The notes below the pieces were generated by a model that had not been told where the DNA came from, did not search any database, and was given only the letters and a program-made list of their open reading frames with translations. This document shows, in pieces, positions 1-7,707 of a stretch of 64,000 nucleotides of DNA. Both the position numbers and the translations under genes were made by a program. The stretch's first letter is position 1; every line of letters starts with the position of its first letter. This DNA comes from CALSMU01 sp965230225. GTDB lineage: Bacteria > Bacteroidota > Bacteroidia > Flavobacteriales_D > Parvicellaceae. The stretch is from NCBI GenBank assembly GCA_965230225.1, contig CBDDKM010000001.1:62001-126000 (forward strand). The letters run 5' to 3'.

Positions 1-20
1 AATCTGCACTACCACAAACC

Positions 21-60
21 TTAAAATTCTGGTTTTATTGCTTTTCTCCCAGAATTTTAA
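21..60. repeat. Perfect 12-bp inverted repeat around the flippase stop codon
   Basis: Arms at 21-32 and 49-60 (TTAAAATTCTGG and its exact complement) are separated by 16 nt that contain the stop codon of the minus-strand flippase gene. RNA from that gene could form a 12-bp hairpin. There is no clear U-tract after it, so it is a possible terminator or 3' stabiliser rather than a textbook intrinsic terminator. Confidence 0.5.
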
Positions 61-1495
61 TCAACCCTTTTGGGTTAACCATACCAGAGAGTAGAGCACC
101 TATTCCACCAAGGCCTAATATTAAAGCAAATTTCAATGGCCATTCTATGGATAATGGCTCAACGGCAAAGCATAGTAGGATGATAATTCCGGTGAAAACA
201 AAGATTTGAATAAAGTCTTTAAGCCTAAATTGAATGGATATAATTTTGAAAGAAAGTGCTACTTGAAATAATGCTGTTAGCCCTTGAGTAATCAAACTTG
301 CCAACGCTGCTCCGTAGGCACCCCATCGTGGAATGAAAAACAGATTGAGAACAATGTTTGCCACCAGACTTACACCGGCCATCCAATTAAGCGCCGTCAT
401 ACTTCCATTGGCAGTTAATAAGGTTCCAAAAATATAAGTGACCGAAGTACTGATGAAACAGAGCATTAGCATGCTAAATGACAAGGTAGAGTTAGTGAGC
501 TCCACACCCGAAACTCCAAACCTCCATTCAACAATGTTTTCGCTAAAAACAAATGCCGCAATCCCCACAGTTATAGCTCCAGATAAAATGATTTTAAGCG
601 ATAGATAAACCATGTCGTCGGTCTTTTGCTTCTCCTTTAACATTCTGGCAAAAATTGGAAGGAGCAGTCCTGCAAAGAGGTACCCGATCATGGTAAAAGC
701 TTCAAAAAATCGAAAACCCTGAGCATAAATAGCCGCTTGGCGAGCCCCATCTGGAAGCATCCTTTCTAGCATTACACTGTCCGCCCGATAAGCAATGGTC
801 ATCAACAATATTAGCAAAGCGTAAGGAAGGCTATTTTTCAGGATCATATACGAAAAAGCCTTTTCCATTTTTAACTTCAACTTTCCGGTCTGCCTAACAA
901 CCAATAATCCTGCAGTAAGAGCAGCAGTTCCATAGGCAAATGTTTGGGCATAGATAAACCATTCAATTTGGAAGGGTTGATCCGTTACTCCTCCCCAGAG
1001 TAATACAGAACAGATAATAATTAGTAGAATCCTGTCTAAAACAGAGATGAAACTATCTTGCTTAAATAATAATAGGCCGCTTAGGTTGGACCGAAAGTAC
1101 AAAATGAAGGCTACTAAAGATTGATTGACGGCCAAGATTGATAGCAGGTAGAGCTGGTGCTTACTATACCCAAAAAAGAACCCGCAAATTAAAACCAGTC
1201 CGATGTACCCAACCGCTAGTAATCCCCTTAAGGTGATAATTCCAGAGAAGTGCTTTTGCAGCAATTGTTTGTTTTGAGCAATGTTTCTGGTGTTAAAGTT
1301 GGTAATCCCAATGTCCAGAAAAATATTTAGAATAAAAGATAGACCTAGTAATGAAAAATACTCTCCGTAACTACCTGGAGAACCGGCTTCTACTTGTTTT
1401 AATATTTCTGCATCAATACCCAGTACATAAAATGGCTTCACCAACAAGTTGAGTAGAAGGATCAAAGCCAAATTTGTAAGGAATTTTTTTTGCAT
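35..1495 (-). CDS. Oligosaccharide/polysaccharide flippase family membrane protein (Wzx-like)
   Basis: A 486-residue, almost entirely hydrophobic protein with about 12-14 predicted membrane segments and a short basic N-terminus. The pattern (an early LLVKPFYVLGID stretch, repeated long helices, a late conserved YGAALASLITQ motif) fits the MOP/MATE superfamily of lipid-linked oligosaccharide flippases, which move undecaprenyl-linked sugar units across the inner membrane for O-antigen or exopolysaccharide assembly. Length is normal for the family. ATG start at 1495. It lies 53 bp downstream of the unknown gene at 1549-2613 on the same strand, so the two may be co-transcribed. The transported substrate cannot be told from sequence. 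Confidence 0.85.
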   Translation of the reverse strand: MQKKFLTNLALILLLNLLVKPFYVLGIDAEILKQVEAGSPGSYGEYFSLLGLSFILNIFLDIGITNFNTRNIAQNKQLLQKHFSGIITLRGLLAVGYIGLVLICGFFFGYSKHQLYLLSILAVNQSLVAFILYFRSNLSGLLLFKQDSFISVLDRILLIIICSVLLWGGVTDQPFQIEWFIYAQTFAYGTAALTAGLLVVRQTGKLKLKMEKAFSYMILKNSLPYALLILLMTIAYRADSVMLERMLPDGARQAAIYAQGFRFFEAFTMIGYLFAGLLLPIFARMLKEKQKTDDMVYLSLKIILSGAITVGIAAFVFSENIVEWRFGVSGVELTNSTLSFSMLMLCFISTSVTYIFGTLLTANGSMTALNWMAGVSLVANIVLNLFFIPRWGAYGAALASLITQGLTALFQVALSFKIISIQFRLKDFIQIFVFTGIIILLCFAVEPLSIEWPLKFALILGLGGIGALLSGMVNPKGLIKILGEKQ

Positions 1496-1548
1496 GTATC
1501 AGAATTGGTTGCCGTTCTGGTTCCCAAATGTATGCTTTTTGCAACAGA

Positions 1549-2613
1549 TTATTCTAGTTTAAAAGCAGAAGACCCAGGTTTGCGTTCCGGAATAGGTTTG
1601 GTAAGCATTAGTTCTAAATGAATACTAATGATGTCTCCCATTGTATTGCACTCATTAAAAACGTTGGTTTGGTGGTATTTATTGAGTTCTCCTTTTAGTT
1701 GTTCGGTTTTTTCAGGAGAAGAAAGCTCATCCGTTTTAATAGCCGATAGTAAATCATTAATTCGGTACCAGGCAGAATCGTAACGTTTTTTAATCAAGAT
1801 TCGCTCTTCGTATTGGTATTGAGTAACTGTTTCGGGCGTCATTACTTTCAAACAAAAATCTACAATAGGGTTGTTTTCCTTGAAAAATTGAGGCAGGTAC
1901 ATGTTTTTTCTGCCTTCGTAGCACTGCTGGTCAAAATCTATGGCTCTAACACGGTATTGTTCTTCTTCAAAATCAGGAGTAATATCAATTACGTAGTTGT
2001 AGGATCGCATATCTCCCAGCAACCTTACAAAGCAACGCTCGTTGAATTTTACAAATTCCTTGGCCAATCGAATCTTACTAAAGTTGGGCATAGAGAGAAA
2101 TCGATCGATAAATTGGTCTCCTGGAATTCCGGCAATGTGCTCCTCAATTAATGAATTTCCATCTACAATGTAGTTGATTCGGTTAGGGCTTAGTATGTGT
2201 TCAATCTCCAGACCATAAACCCTTGAGGCATCAGCCGTTTTTACATAGAAATAGTCGTAGTTATCGTTAAACAGGTTGATGATTCTGATTCTAAATGGTT
2301 TGGAGTTTCCAAAGTGACAATAATCAATTCTGTCGACTCTAAGGTGTTCCATCACAGAGATGTCTCCATCGGTTTTTAGCAAGGCATAGATTTGCGTTAA
2401 ACCATCGTTTAACTCCTCCATGGCTCCTTGATCGTACATAACACTTTCCCAAAGGGTGTCGTTTCCCATCTTGTCCATTATTGGAAATCCCCCTTTCCAG
2501 CGAGTAAGGTCTTCGTAACTAACCGGAAGTTTGGTCTCTCTGTCGTATTTCTCCAAATAGCTTCTCAGATTGTCGCTAATTAGGTATGATGGTTTCTTTT
2601 TGGAAATGTGCAT
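1549..2613 (-). CDS. Conserved Bacteroidetes protein of unknown function with kinase-like motifs
   Basis: A 354-residue soluble protein without signal peptide or membrane segment. I recognise it as a conserved hypothetical of Flavobacteriia but know of no assigned function. Several motifs line up in the order of a protein-kinase-like fold: a strand with YVK (Lys125), a hinge-like EEHIAGIPGDQF (157-168), a catalytic-loop-like Asp201-x4-Asn206 (GDMRSYN) and a metal-binding-like IDFD (Asp226, Asp228). There is no obvious glycine-rich loop and the usual HRD is GDM. The kinase reading is inference. ATG start at 2613 with an exact -7 box 18 nt upstream. It precedes the flippase gene in the same direction, so a role in envelope biogenesis is possible but unproven. 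Confidence 0.8.
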   Translation of the reverse strand: MHISKKKPSYLISDNLRSYLEKYDRETKLPVSYEDLTRWKGGFPIMDKMGNDTLWESVMYDQGAMEELNDGLTQIYALLKTDGDISVMEHLRVDRIDYCHFGNSKPFRIRIINLFNDNYDYFYVKTADASRVYGLEIEHILSPNRINYIVDGNSLIEEHIAGIPGDQFIDRFLSMPNFSKIRLAKEFVKFNERCFVRLLGDMRSYNYVIDITPDFEEEQYRVRAIDFDQQCYEGRKNMYLPQFFKENNPIVDFCLKVMTPETVTQYQYEERILIKKRYDSAWYRINDLLSAIKTDELSSPEKTEQLKGELNKYHQTNVFNECNTMGDIISIHLELMLTKPIPERKPGSSAFKLE

Positions 2614-2631
2614 GCTCTATCTCTTGTACAT

Positions 2632-2639
2632 CAAAAGTA
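2632..2639 (-). promoter_or_regulatory. Bacteroidetes -7 promoter box for the 354-residue unknown gene
   Basis: On the minus strand this reads TACTTTTG, an exact match to the Bacteroidetes -7 consensus TAnnTTTG, ending 18 nt before the ATG at 2613. No clear -33 TTG was found. Confidence 0.55.
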
Positions 2640-2685
2640 TTAAAAAAGCTAGATTTTGCAGTCTGTTTGATATGTGTTTACTTGT

Positions 2686-2699
2686 GTAACAATCGTTAC
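2686..2699. promoter_or_regulatory. Inverted repeat GTAAC-N4-GTTAC, possible operator
   Basis: A perfect dyad GTAAC-AATC-GTTAC lies between two divergent promoters, 22 nt upstream of the rhodanese -7 box. Half-sites of this kind are typical of Crp/Fnr-family targets. The regulator is not identifiable here, so the assignment is inference. Confidence 0.4.
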
Positions 2700-2721
2700 C
2701 CTTATACTGCCTGGATGATCA

Positions 2722-2729
2722 TACATTTG
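2722..2729 (+). promoter_or_regulatory. -7 promoter box for the first rhodanese gene
   Basis: TACATTTG exactly matches TAnnTTTG and ends 14 nt before the ATG at 2744. Confidence 0.6.
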
Positions 2730-2743
2730 TAAAAAAATACGAT

Positions 2744-3052
2744 ATGGGATTACTGGAAATACTAGGATTAAAGGCGAAAGTAGACTACAAAGAGTTGAAA
2801 AGTAATGGGGCGCTAATTGTGGATGTTAGATCTCCTGGAGAGTTTAAGCAAGGACACTATTCTGGTTCAGTAAACGTGCCATTAGACCGCATAAATCAAA
2901 AGATAGGAAACATCAAGAAGAAGAAAAAACCAGTTATTGCCGTATGCCAAAGTGGAATGAGAAGTGGGAGAGCTGTAGCCATTATGAAACAGAATGGGAT
3001 AGAGGCTTATAACGCTGGTTCCTGGGCTGGTTTACAGAGTAAATTAGGGTAG
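2744..3052 (+). CDS. Rhodanese-like domain protein (cytoplasmic)
   Basis: A 102-residue single-domain rhodanese without signal peptide. The N-terminal part has the DVRSPGEFKQGHYSGSVNVP motif region of the fold and the active-site loop is CQSGMRSGRA, with the catalytic cysteine that carries a persulfide in sulfur transfer. Length fits a minimal GlpE-like domain. It starts a three-gene group with an exported rhodanese (3121) and a small membrane protein (3530), suggesting handling of sulfane sulfur or redox stress on both sides of the membrane. A perfect dyad upstream may control it. Sulfur donor and acceptor are unknown. Confidence 0.93.
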   Translation: MGLLEILGLKAKVDYKELKSNGALIVDVRSPGEFKQGHYSGSVNVPLDRINQKIGNIKKKKKPVIAVCQSGMRSGRAVAIMKQNGIEAYNAGSWAGLQSKLG

Positions 3053-3080
3053 TTAGAGGGGAAGGAATTGAAAATGGTAT

Positions 3081-3088
3081 TATATTTG
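3081..3088 (+). promoter_or_regulatory. -7 promoter box for the exported rhodanese
   Basis: TATATTTG exactly matches TAnnTTTG, 32 nt before the ATG at 3121. It suggests the second rhodanese has its own promoter as well as possible read-through from the first. Confidence 0.45.
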
Positions 3089-3120
3089 TTTTATTCAAAG
3101 CAAATTTTTAATTGAACGCC

Positions 3121-3501
3121 ATGAAAACAATTTTGAAATCAACATTAGTAGTTTTAGCCCTTTTAGTAGGAGGAGTTTCATTTGCTCAAGAGCCGGGAAC
3201 TCATGACGTTAAAGTTCAGAAGTTTGAAGAACTTGTTAAGGGAGGAAAAGGAATTATTCTTGACGTTAGAACGGCAAAAGAATTTGCAGAAGGACACTTG
3301 GATGGAGCGGTAAATATCGATTATTTCGATCCGGCTTTTAACGAAAAAGTAGCAAAATTGGATAAAACAAAACCAGTTTATGTTTACTGTCATTCTGGAG
3401 GAAGAAGTGCTAAAGCAATGAAAATTATGAACGGTGCAGGATTTAAATCCATTTACAATTTAGTTGGTGGATACAACGCCTGGAAGAGCGTTCACAAATA
3501 A
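3121..3501 (+). CDS. Exported rhodanese-like domain protein
   Basis: A 126-residue protein from the ATG at 3121; an upstream TTG at 3112 is in frame but adds only three residues. The N-terminus is a signal peptide (MKTILKS, a hydrophobic core, cleavage after SFAQ), so the domain probably acts in the periplasm. The body is a single rhodanese fold with DVRTAKEFAEGHLDGAVNID and the active-site loop CHSGGRSAKAM carrying the catalytic cysteine. It sits between a cytoplasmic rhodanese and a small membrane protein in the same direction. Likely role: periplasmic sulfur transfer or thiol chemistry. Substrate unknown. Confidence 0.93.
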   Translation: MKTILKSTLVVLALLVGGVSFAQEPGTHDVKVQKFEELVKGGKGIILDVRTAKEFAEGHLDGAVNIDYFDPAFNEKVAKLDKTKPVYVYCHSGGRSAKAMKIMNGAGFKSIYNLVGGYNAWKSVHK

Positions 3502-3529
3502 ACAGAACCGTTTTGGGTTCTGATGAAGT

Positions 3530-3736
3530 ATGAAAATTAACATCACAGATTGGAACCTACTTCGAATAGTAAGATTAATATTAGGCTTTTTTTTAGTCGG
3601 GGATGCCATTGCTACTAAGCAATGGTTTTTTCTTGGTGTAGGTGTATTTTTACTTTATCAGAGTGTTTTTAATGTAGGGTGTGCTTCTTGCCCTACCGAT
3701 ACTTGTGAAATAGAAGAGGATAAACAGAGTTCCTAA
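3530..3736 (+). CDS. Small membrane protein, DUF2892/YgaP-tail-like
   Basis: A 68-residue protein with two short hydrophobic helices (about residues 10-28 and 31-47) followed by a cysteine cluster GCASCPTDTC and an acidic tail. It begins 28 bp after the exported rhodanese. Small two-helix proteins of this type are often linked or fused to rhodaneses, as in YgaP, so it may anchor or serve the rhodanese system. The three clustered cysteines could take part in sulfur or metal chemistry; that is inference. The gene ends directly against the convergent murF-alr stop codon (3737). Confidence 0.75.
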   Translation: MKINITDWNLLRIVRLILGFFLVGDAIATKQWFFLGVGVFLLYQSVFNVGCASCPTDTCEIEEDKQSS

Positions 3737-6145
3737 TTACTCTTCGGTATATACCCTTACCACTCTTTGGGAAACAGAAGTCATTACCTCGTAAGGAATA
3801 GTACCCATCTCTGTTGCCAAATTTGATATAGGTCTGTTAGGACCAAAAATCTCCACTCGATCTCCTTCGTTTACCTCAATATTAGAGATGTCAATAGCTG
3901 TCATGTCCATGCTAACTTTACCAAACACAGGAGCTAATGATCCATTGATCCAAACGTGCCCGTACCCATTACTTAAAGATCTTCTGAATCCATCTGCATA
4001 ACCAATAGGAATAATGGCAATTTTCATATCATTTAAAGCAAATTGACTTCTGCTATAGCCGACAGATTCTCCTTTTTTAATTTCTTTTATTTGAGAAACC
4101 GAAGTTCTCAAAGTACCAACAGTTTCCAGGTTGTTCAGTGCACTGGATTCGCCATACATTCCTAGTCCTAAGCGAACCATGTCCATTTGGTACTTAGAGA
4201 AACGTTCTATACCAGCCGAGTTTAGTACGTGTTTAATAAAAGAGTACCCTAAAGCACTTTCTAATTGATGTGTGCAATATTGAAATGTTCTGATTTGTTG
4301 CTGGGTAAAATCATCGTGCATAGGGTCGTCGCTTCCTGCCAGATGGCTAAATGCACTTTTAATTCTCACCTCAGGTTGGCTGATGAGGTTTGCTATTAAA
4401 TCGTGCATTAAATGCTTGGTAAATCCTAATCTTTTCATGCCCGAATCAATTTTAATGTGAATCGGGTAAGCCTTCAATTTCATATCAATAAGTGCCCTGA
4501 TGAAATCATCCAGTTGCTTAAAACTGTAGATACTAGGCTCAAGGTTGTACTCAATCAATTCGGCAAAAGATCCTTTTTCCGCATTCATCACAATGATGGG
4601 AGTTTTTACTCCATCCTTTCTCAACTCAACCCCTTCGTCGGTATAAGCAACCCCTAAATAGTCTACCCCGGCCTGATGAAGTGTAGAGCTAATTTGTTTG
4701 CTTCCGGCACCGTAACCAAACGCCTTAACCATACAGAGTAGTTTAGTGCCTTCATTAAGTTTGTTTTTGTAAGTCTTAATGTTTTTGGCAAGTGCACTTA
4801 GGTTAATTTCCAGAACCGTTTCGTGTGTTTTATCATCTAAGGATTTTCCAATGCTTTCAAAATGATAATCTCGCGCTCCTTTTAATAGGATAACAGAGTT
4901 TTTTACCTCTTCTGGATCGAAGTTGGTGAGAAATTGTTCTGTGTTTTCATAGAAAAAACCGGTGGAGAACAAGTGTCTATGCTTCACCATTTGCGAACCT
5001 ATTCCTATAAATCGATCCACTTTTCTTTGGTTGATCAAATCGGCAATTTGTTGGAACAGTTCTCTTGCAGGTAATTTATCTTGTTGTATATCTGATAGAA
5101 TCAGAAATTTGCTCTTGTTTGTATCTTGTCTGTCCAGGTAGTTCAAGGCAATTTGCAATGAGCTAATGTCAGAGTTATAGCTATCGTTGATGATAACATT
5201 GTTGTTTTTTCCTCTTCTGGTTTCTAGTCTTAACGCAATTTGAGGAAGCGTTTCTGCTCTGGATTTTATGATTTCAGCCTCAATTCCAAACTTTAATAAG
5301 AAATGAATACAGGTAGTTGCATTTTGTATAGAAGCATCATCCGCAAAAGGAATAACATAATCGTTGTTGTTTATGTTAAGGGTGGTACTTCCGTTGTGGG
5401 AGTCAATGATGTAATTGGTGTCTCCTAGTTTGTTGAATTTGGTAACTGAGGAGCAGCCATCAAAAAGAAGTTCCTTCTCAGAAGTTAAGTGCGAGGAAGA
5501 TCTAAAGTTTTGAGAGTGAGCTGTTCCAATATGGGTAAGAATTCCATGAGTTGGAGCAATGATTTTATGAAGTTTAGACATTTCTCCCGGATGGGATATC
5601 CCAGCTTCAAAAATGGCCAATTGGTGCTCATTATTCATTTCAAACACCGATAGTGGCACACCAACTTGAGAATTATAACTTTTAGGGCTTCTCACCACAT
5701 TATATTCCTCACGAAGAAAATGGTAAAGCCATTCTTTAACAATTGTTTTTCCATTACTACCTGTAACGCCTATTACAGGAATTCCGAAATGACCTCGATG
5801 GTATGCAGAAAACCTCTGCATTGCTTCCAGCGTGTTGTTTACCACAATAATATTCGCATCAGAAAAGTTAGCGTCTGCTTCTTTCGAGAATAAGCGAAGT
5901 TTGGAAATCAAGCTTTTTCTGGAAGAGCGATCAATCATGAAGTTTCTAATGCCTTTTTGATACAGGTCCAGTAAATAATTGTGTCCGTCATTGTATGGTC
6001 CTCTAATGGCAATAAATAAAGAATTGTTAGGGTTGATGTGGTTCCTCGAGTCAATGAAAACGCGGTGAATATCCTCATTCCCATTCCCTCTTAATGTTCC
6101 GCCGGTTACCCTGGCAATGTCCTCTATTTTATAGTTTAAATTCAT
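3737..6145 (-). CDS. murF-alr: Bifunctional UDP-MurNAc-tripeptide:D-Ala-D-Ala ligase / alanine racemase
   Basis: An 802-residue natural fusion known in Bacteroidetes. Residues 1 to about 435 are a Mur ligase of the MurF type, with the ATP loop GVTGSNGKT near 126-134, adding D-Ala-D-Ala to the peptidoglycan precursor. Residues about 440-802 are a PLP-dependent alanine racemase, with the PLP lysine in VKAFGYGAGS (near Lys474) and a C-terminal barrel including SMDMTAIDI. The fusion thus makes D-alanine and uses its dipeptide product in one polypeptide; a separate Ddl ligase is still required. ATG at 6145 overlaps the tdk stop codon by 1 nt (TAATG), implying translational coupling. Length is normal for the fusion. 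Confidence 0.96.
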   Translation of the reverse strand: MNLNYKIEDIARVTGGTLRGNGNEDIHRVFIDSRNHINPNNSLFIAIRGPYNDGHNYLLDLYQKGIRNFMIDRSSRKSLISKLRLFSKEADANFSDANIIVVNNTLEAMQRFSAYHRGHFGIPVIGVTGSNGKTIVKEWLYHFLREEYNVVRSPKSYNSQVGVPLSVFEMNNEHQLAIFEAGISHPGEMSKLHKIIAPTHGILTHIGTAHSQNFRSSSHLTSEKELLFDGCSSVTKFNKLGDTNYIIDSHNGSTTLNINNNDYVIPFADDASIQNATTCIHFLLKFGIEAEIIKSRAETLPQIALRLETRRGKNNNVIINDSYNSDISSLQIALNYLDRQDTNKSKFLILSDIQQDKLPARELFQQIADLINQRKVDRFIGIGSQMVKHRHLFSTGFFYENTEQFLTNFDPEEVKNSVILLKGARDYHFESIGKSLDDKTHETVLEINLSALAKNIKTYKNKLNEGTKLLCMVKAFGYGAGSKQISSTLHQAGVDYLGVAYTDEGVELRKDGVKTPIIVMNAEKGSFAELIEYNLEPSIYSFKQLDDFIRALIDMKLKAYPIHIKIDSGMKRLGFTKHLMHDLIANLISQPEVRIKSAFSHLAGSDDPMHDDFTQQQIRTFQYCTHQLESALGYSFIKHVLNSAGIERFSKYQMDMVRLGLGMYGESSALNNLETVGTLRTSVSQIKEIKKGESVGYSRSQFALNDMKIAIIPIGYADGFRRSLSNGYGHVWINGSLAPVFGKVSMDMTAIDISNIEVNEGDRVEIFGPNRPISNLATEMGTIPYEVMTSVSQRVVRVYTEE

Positions 6146-6714
6146 TAATTACTGTTGTAGCACTTTCTGCAAAGTGGCTCATACTCTTCAGTTTCTCCCA
6201 ATAAAACTAACGATTCATCTTTGGTTTTTCGATAAGAATATTGAGCTAAATCTCCACATCGCATACAGATGGCATGAACCTTTGTAACATATTCAGCTCT
6301 GGCCAATAAGGCTGGTATTGGGCCAAATGGCTTTCCGGAGTAATCCATGTCAAGCCCTGCAATGATTACTCTAACTCCAGAGTTGGCCAATTGTTCGCAA
6401 ACTTTTGGGAGGCCTTCATCAAAAAATTGAGCTTCGTCAATTCCAACCACTTCCACATCATTGGCAAGTAGGAGAATGTTTCCGGATGATGGTACTGGTG
6501 TTGATCGAATGGAGTTTCCTTCGTGGCTAACAACGGCTTCCTCATCGTACCTCACGTCAATCGCGGGTTTGAAGATTTCTACTTTTTGTTGAGCAAACTC
6601 AGCCCGTTTCATTCTTCTGATCAACTCTTCCGTTTTACCGGAGAACATCGATCCGCAAATCACTTCTATCCACCCTTTTCTTTGTTGTTTGTCTCCCTTT
6701 TGCTCTAAAAACAC
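6145..6714 (-). CDS. tdk: Thymidine kinase (type II, zinc-binding)
   Basis: A 189-residue enzyme that phosphorylates thymidine in the nucleotide salvage pathway. Features: Walker A GSMFSGKTEELIRR near the N-terminus, the DEAQFFDE motif with the catalytic glutamate, a lasso region (YSYRKTKDE), and zinc cysteines in CMRCG and CRKC close to the C-terminus. The start is GTG at 6714 and no ATG lies nearby in frame. It is the first gene of a two-gene unit with murF-alr, which overlaps it by 1 nt. A -7 box lies on the minus strand about 108 nt upstream, inside an inverted repeat. Confidence 0.97.
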   Translation of the reverse strand: MFLEQKGDKQQRKGWIEVICGSMFSGKTEELIRRMKRAEFAQQKVEIFKPAIDVRYDEEAVVSHEGNSIRSTPVPSSGNILLLANDVEVVGIDEAQFFDEGLPKVCEQLANSGVRVIIAGLDMDYSGKPFGPIPALLARAEYVTKVHAICMRCGDLAQYSYRKTKDESLVLLGETEEYEPLCRKCYNSN

Positions 6715-6821
6715 GTTTGCTTAAAATTGTTGCCGAATGACCAAATAAATAAACCTTTTAATCGTTTAATTATTCTAATCTTCCTGTTAATAAGTTCGAT
6801 AAATAAATTAGCTGATATAGG

Positions 6822-6841
6822 ACAAATTTATTGAAATTTGT
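6822..6841. promoter_or_regulatory. 8-bp inverted repeat with embedded minus-strand -7 box upstream of tdk
   Basis: Arms ACAAATTT (6822-6829) and AAATTTGT (6834-6841) flank 4 nt. On the minus strand 6830-6823 reads TAAATTTG, an exact -7 box, giving tdk a leader of about 100 nt. The dyad may be an operator shared with the divergent gene at 6866. Confidence 0.45.
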
Positions 6842-6865
6842 GTACCATTTTCAATTAAATTCGGA

Positions 6866-7696
6866 ATGAGCAAGAATAGTTCATACAAAAACATAAAGGA
6901 TTTGATTTCGTCTTTAGAGAAGAGAACAAATCAACTGGAATCCGGTAATCTTAATTCTGAGGAATTAGGTAAAATGCTGGAAGATGCAAGAAATTTATAT
7001 GAAAGGGTAACTGTGCTTCAGTACCTGGCTTTCGAAAAAGATGTAAAAGGAGAGGAGAAACCTGTGAAGAAGGCTGCTCCAAAACCTAAAGTGGAGGAGC
7101 CAAAGGTTACTCAGGGATCTTTTATGCTCAACTTTGGTTCGCCCGAGGAGGAGGTAGAAGAGGAAGCTGTTGAGGAGCAATTGGAAGATGAAGCACTTAA
7201 GAATCAGACCAATTTGTTGGATGCCATTGAGGAGGAAGTGGAAAGCCAGGCAATGGAGCAAGAGGTTGAGGAAGTAGTGGAAGAGACTCCAAAAATGGAA
7301 GAAGTAATAGAAGAACCGAAACCTGAAGTAATTCAACAAGCTCCTGAGGTTAAAGAAGAAGTTAAAGAAACAGTTGCTGAAGAACAGTCTCAGTCGATAA
7401 ACGATAAGTTTGCTACCAATACAGAAAAACCAACATTAGCTGAGAGGTTAAGTAAAAAGCCAATCGAAGACCTTACTAAAGCAATTGCGGTGAATCAGAA
7501 GTTTTTGTTCATGAATGATCTTTTTGAAGGAGAGAATACATTGTACAAAGAGGCTTTGGAAACCTTGAATAATTTCATGAGTTTTTCGGAGGCCAGCGAA
7601 TACATGTTTAACGAACTTCGAACTAGGTTCGACTGGGACATGGAAAGTAAATCGGTTCAAACTTTTGCCTCTCTTGTGGAAAGAAGATACCTATAA
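6866..7696 (+). CDS. Conserved acidic protein of unknown function (Bacteroidetes)
   Basis: A 276-residue cytoplasmic protein in three parts. Residues 1-60 are a predicted helical hairpin or coiled coil (DLISSLEKRTNQLESG and following). Residues about 60-190 are a low-complexity linker very rich in Glu, Val and Pro. Residues about 190-276 are a conserved domain with KKPIEDLTKAIAVNQKFLF, NDLFEGENTLYKEAL and a C-terminal FASLVERRYL. I recognise the C-terminal block from many Bacteroidetes genomes but know of no function; the layout suggests an adaptor with a flexible acidic tether. ATG start, 12 bp ahead of the M28 peptidase gene in the same direction. Near-consensus promoter only. Confidence 0.85.
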   Translation: MSKNSSYKNIKDLISSLEKRTNQLESGNLNSEELGKMLEDARNLYERVTVLQYLAFEKDVKGEEKPVKKAAPKPKVEEPKVTQGSFMLNFGSPEEEVEEEAVEEQLEDEALKNQTNLLDAIEEEVESQAMEQEVEEVVEETPKMEEVIEEPKPEVIQQAPEVKEEVKETVAEEQSQSINDKFATNTEKPTLAERLSKKPIEDLTKAIAVNQKFLFMNDLFEGENTLYKEALETLNNFMSFSEASEYMFNELRTRFDWDMESKSVQTFASLVERRYL

Positions 7697-7707
7697 TTAC
7701 TACGCCT

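Noticed and set aside
3737..6145. MurF and alanine racemase in one frame, considered as a frameshift or assembly artefact
   Set aside because: This fusion is a known natural arrangement in Bacteroidetes and both domains are complete.
6995..7339. Antisense open frame of 114 codons opposite the acidic protein
   Set aside because: It is the complement of a Glu-rich repeat region, giving a Phe/Leu-rich artefact.
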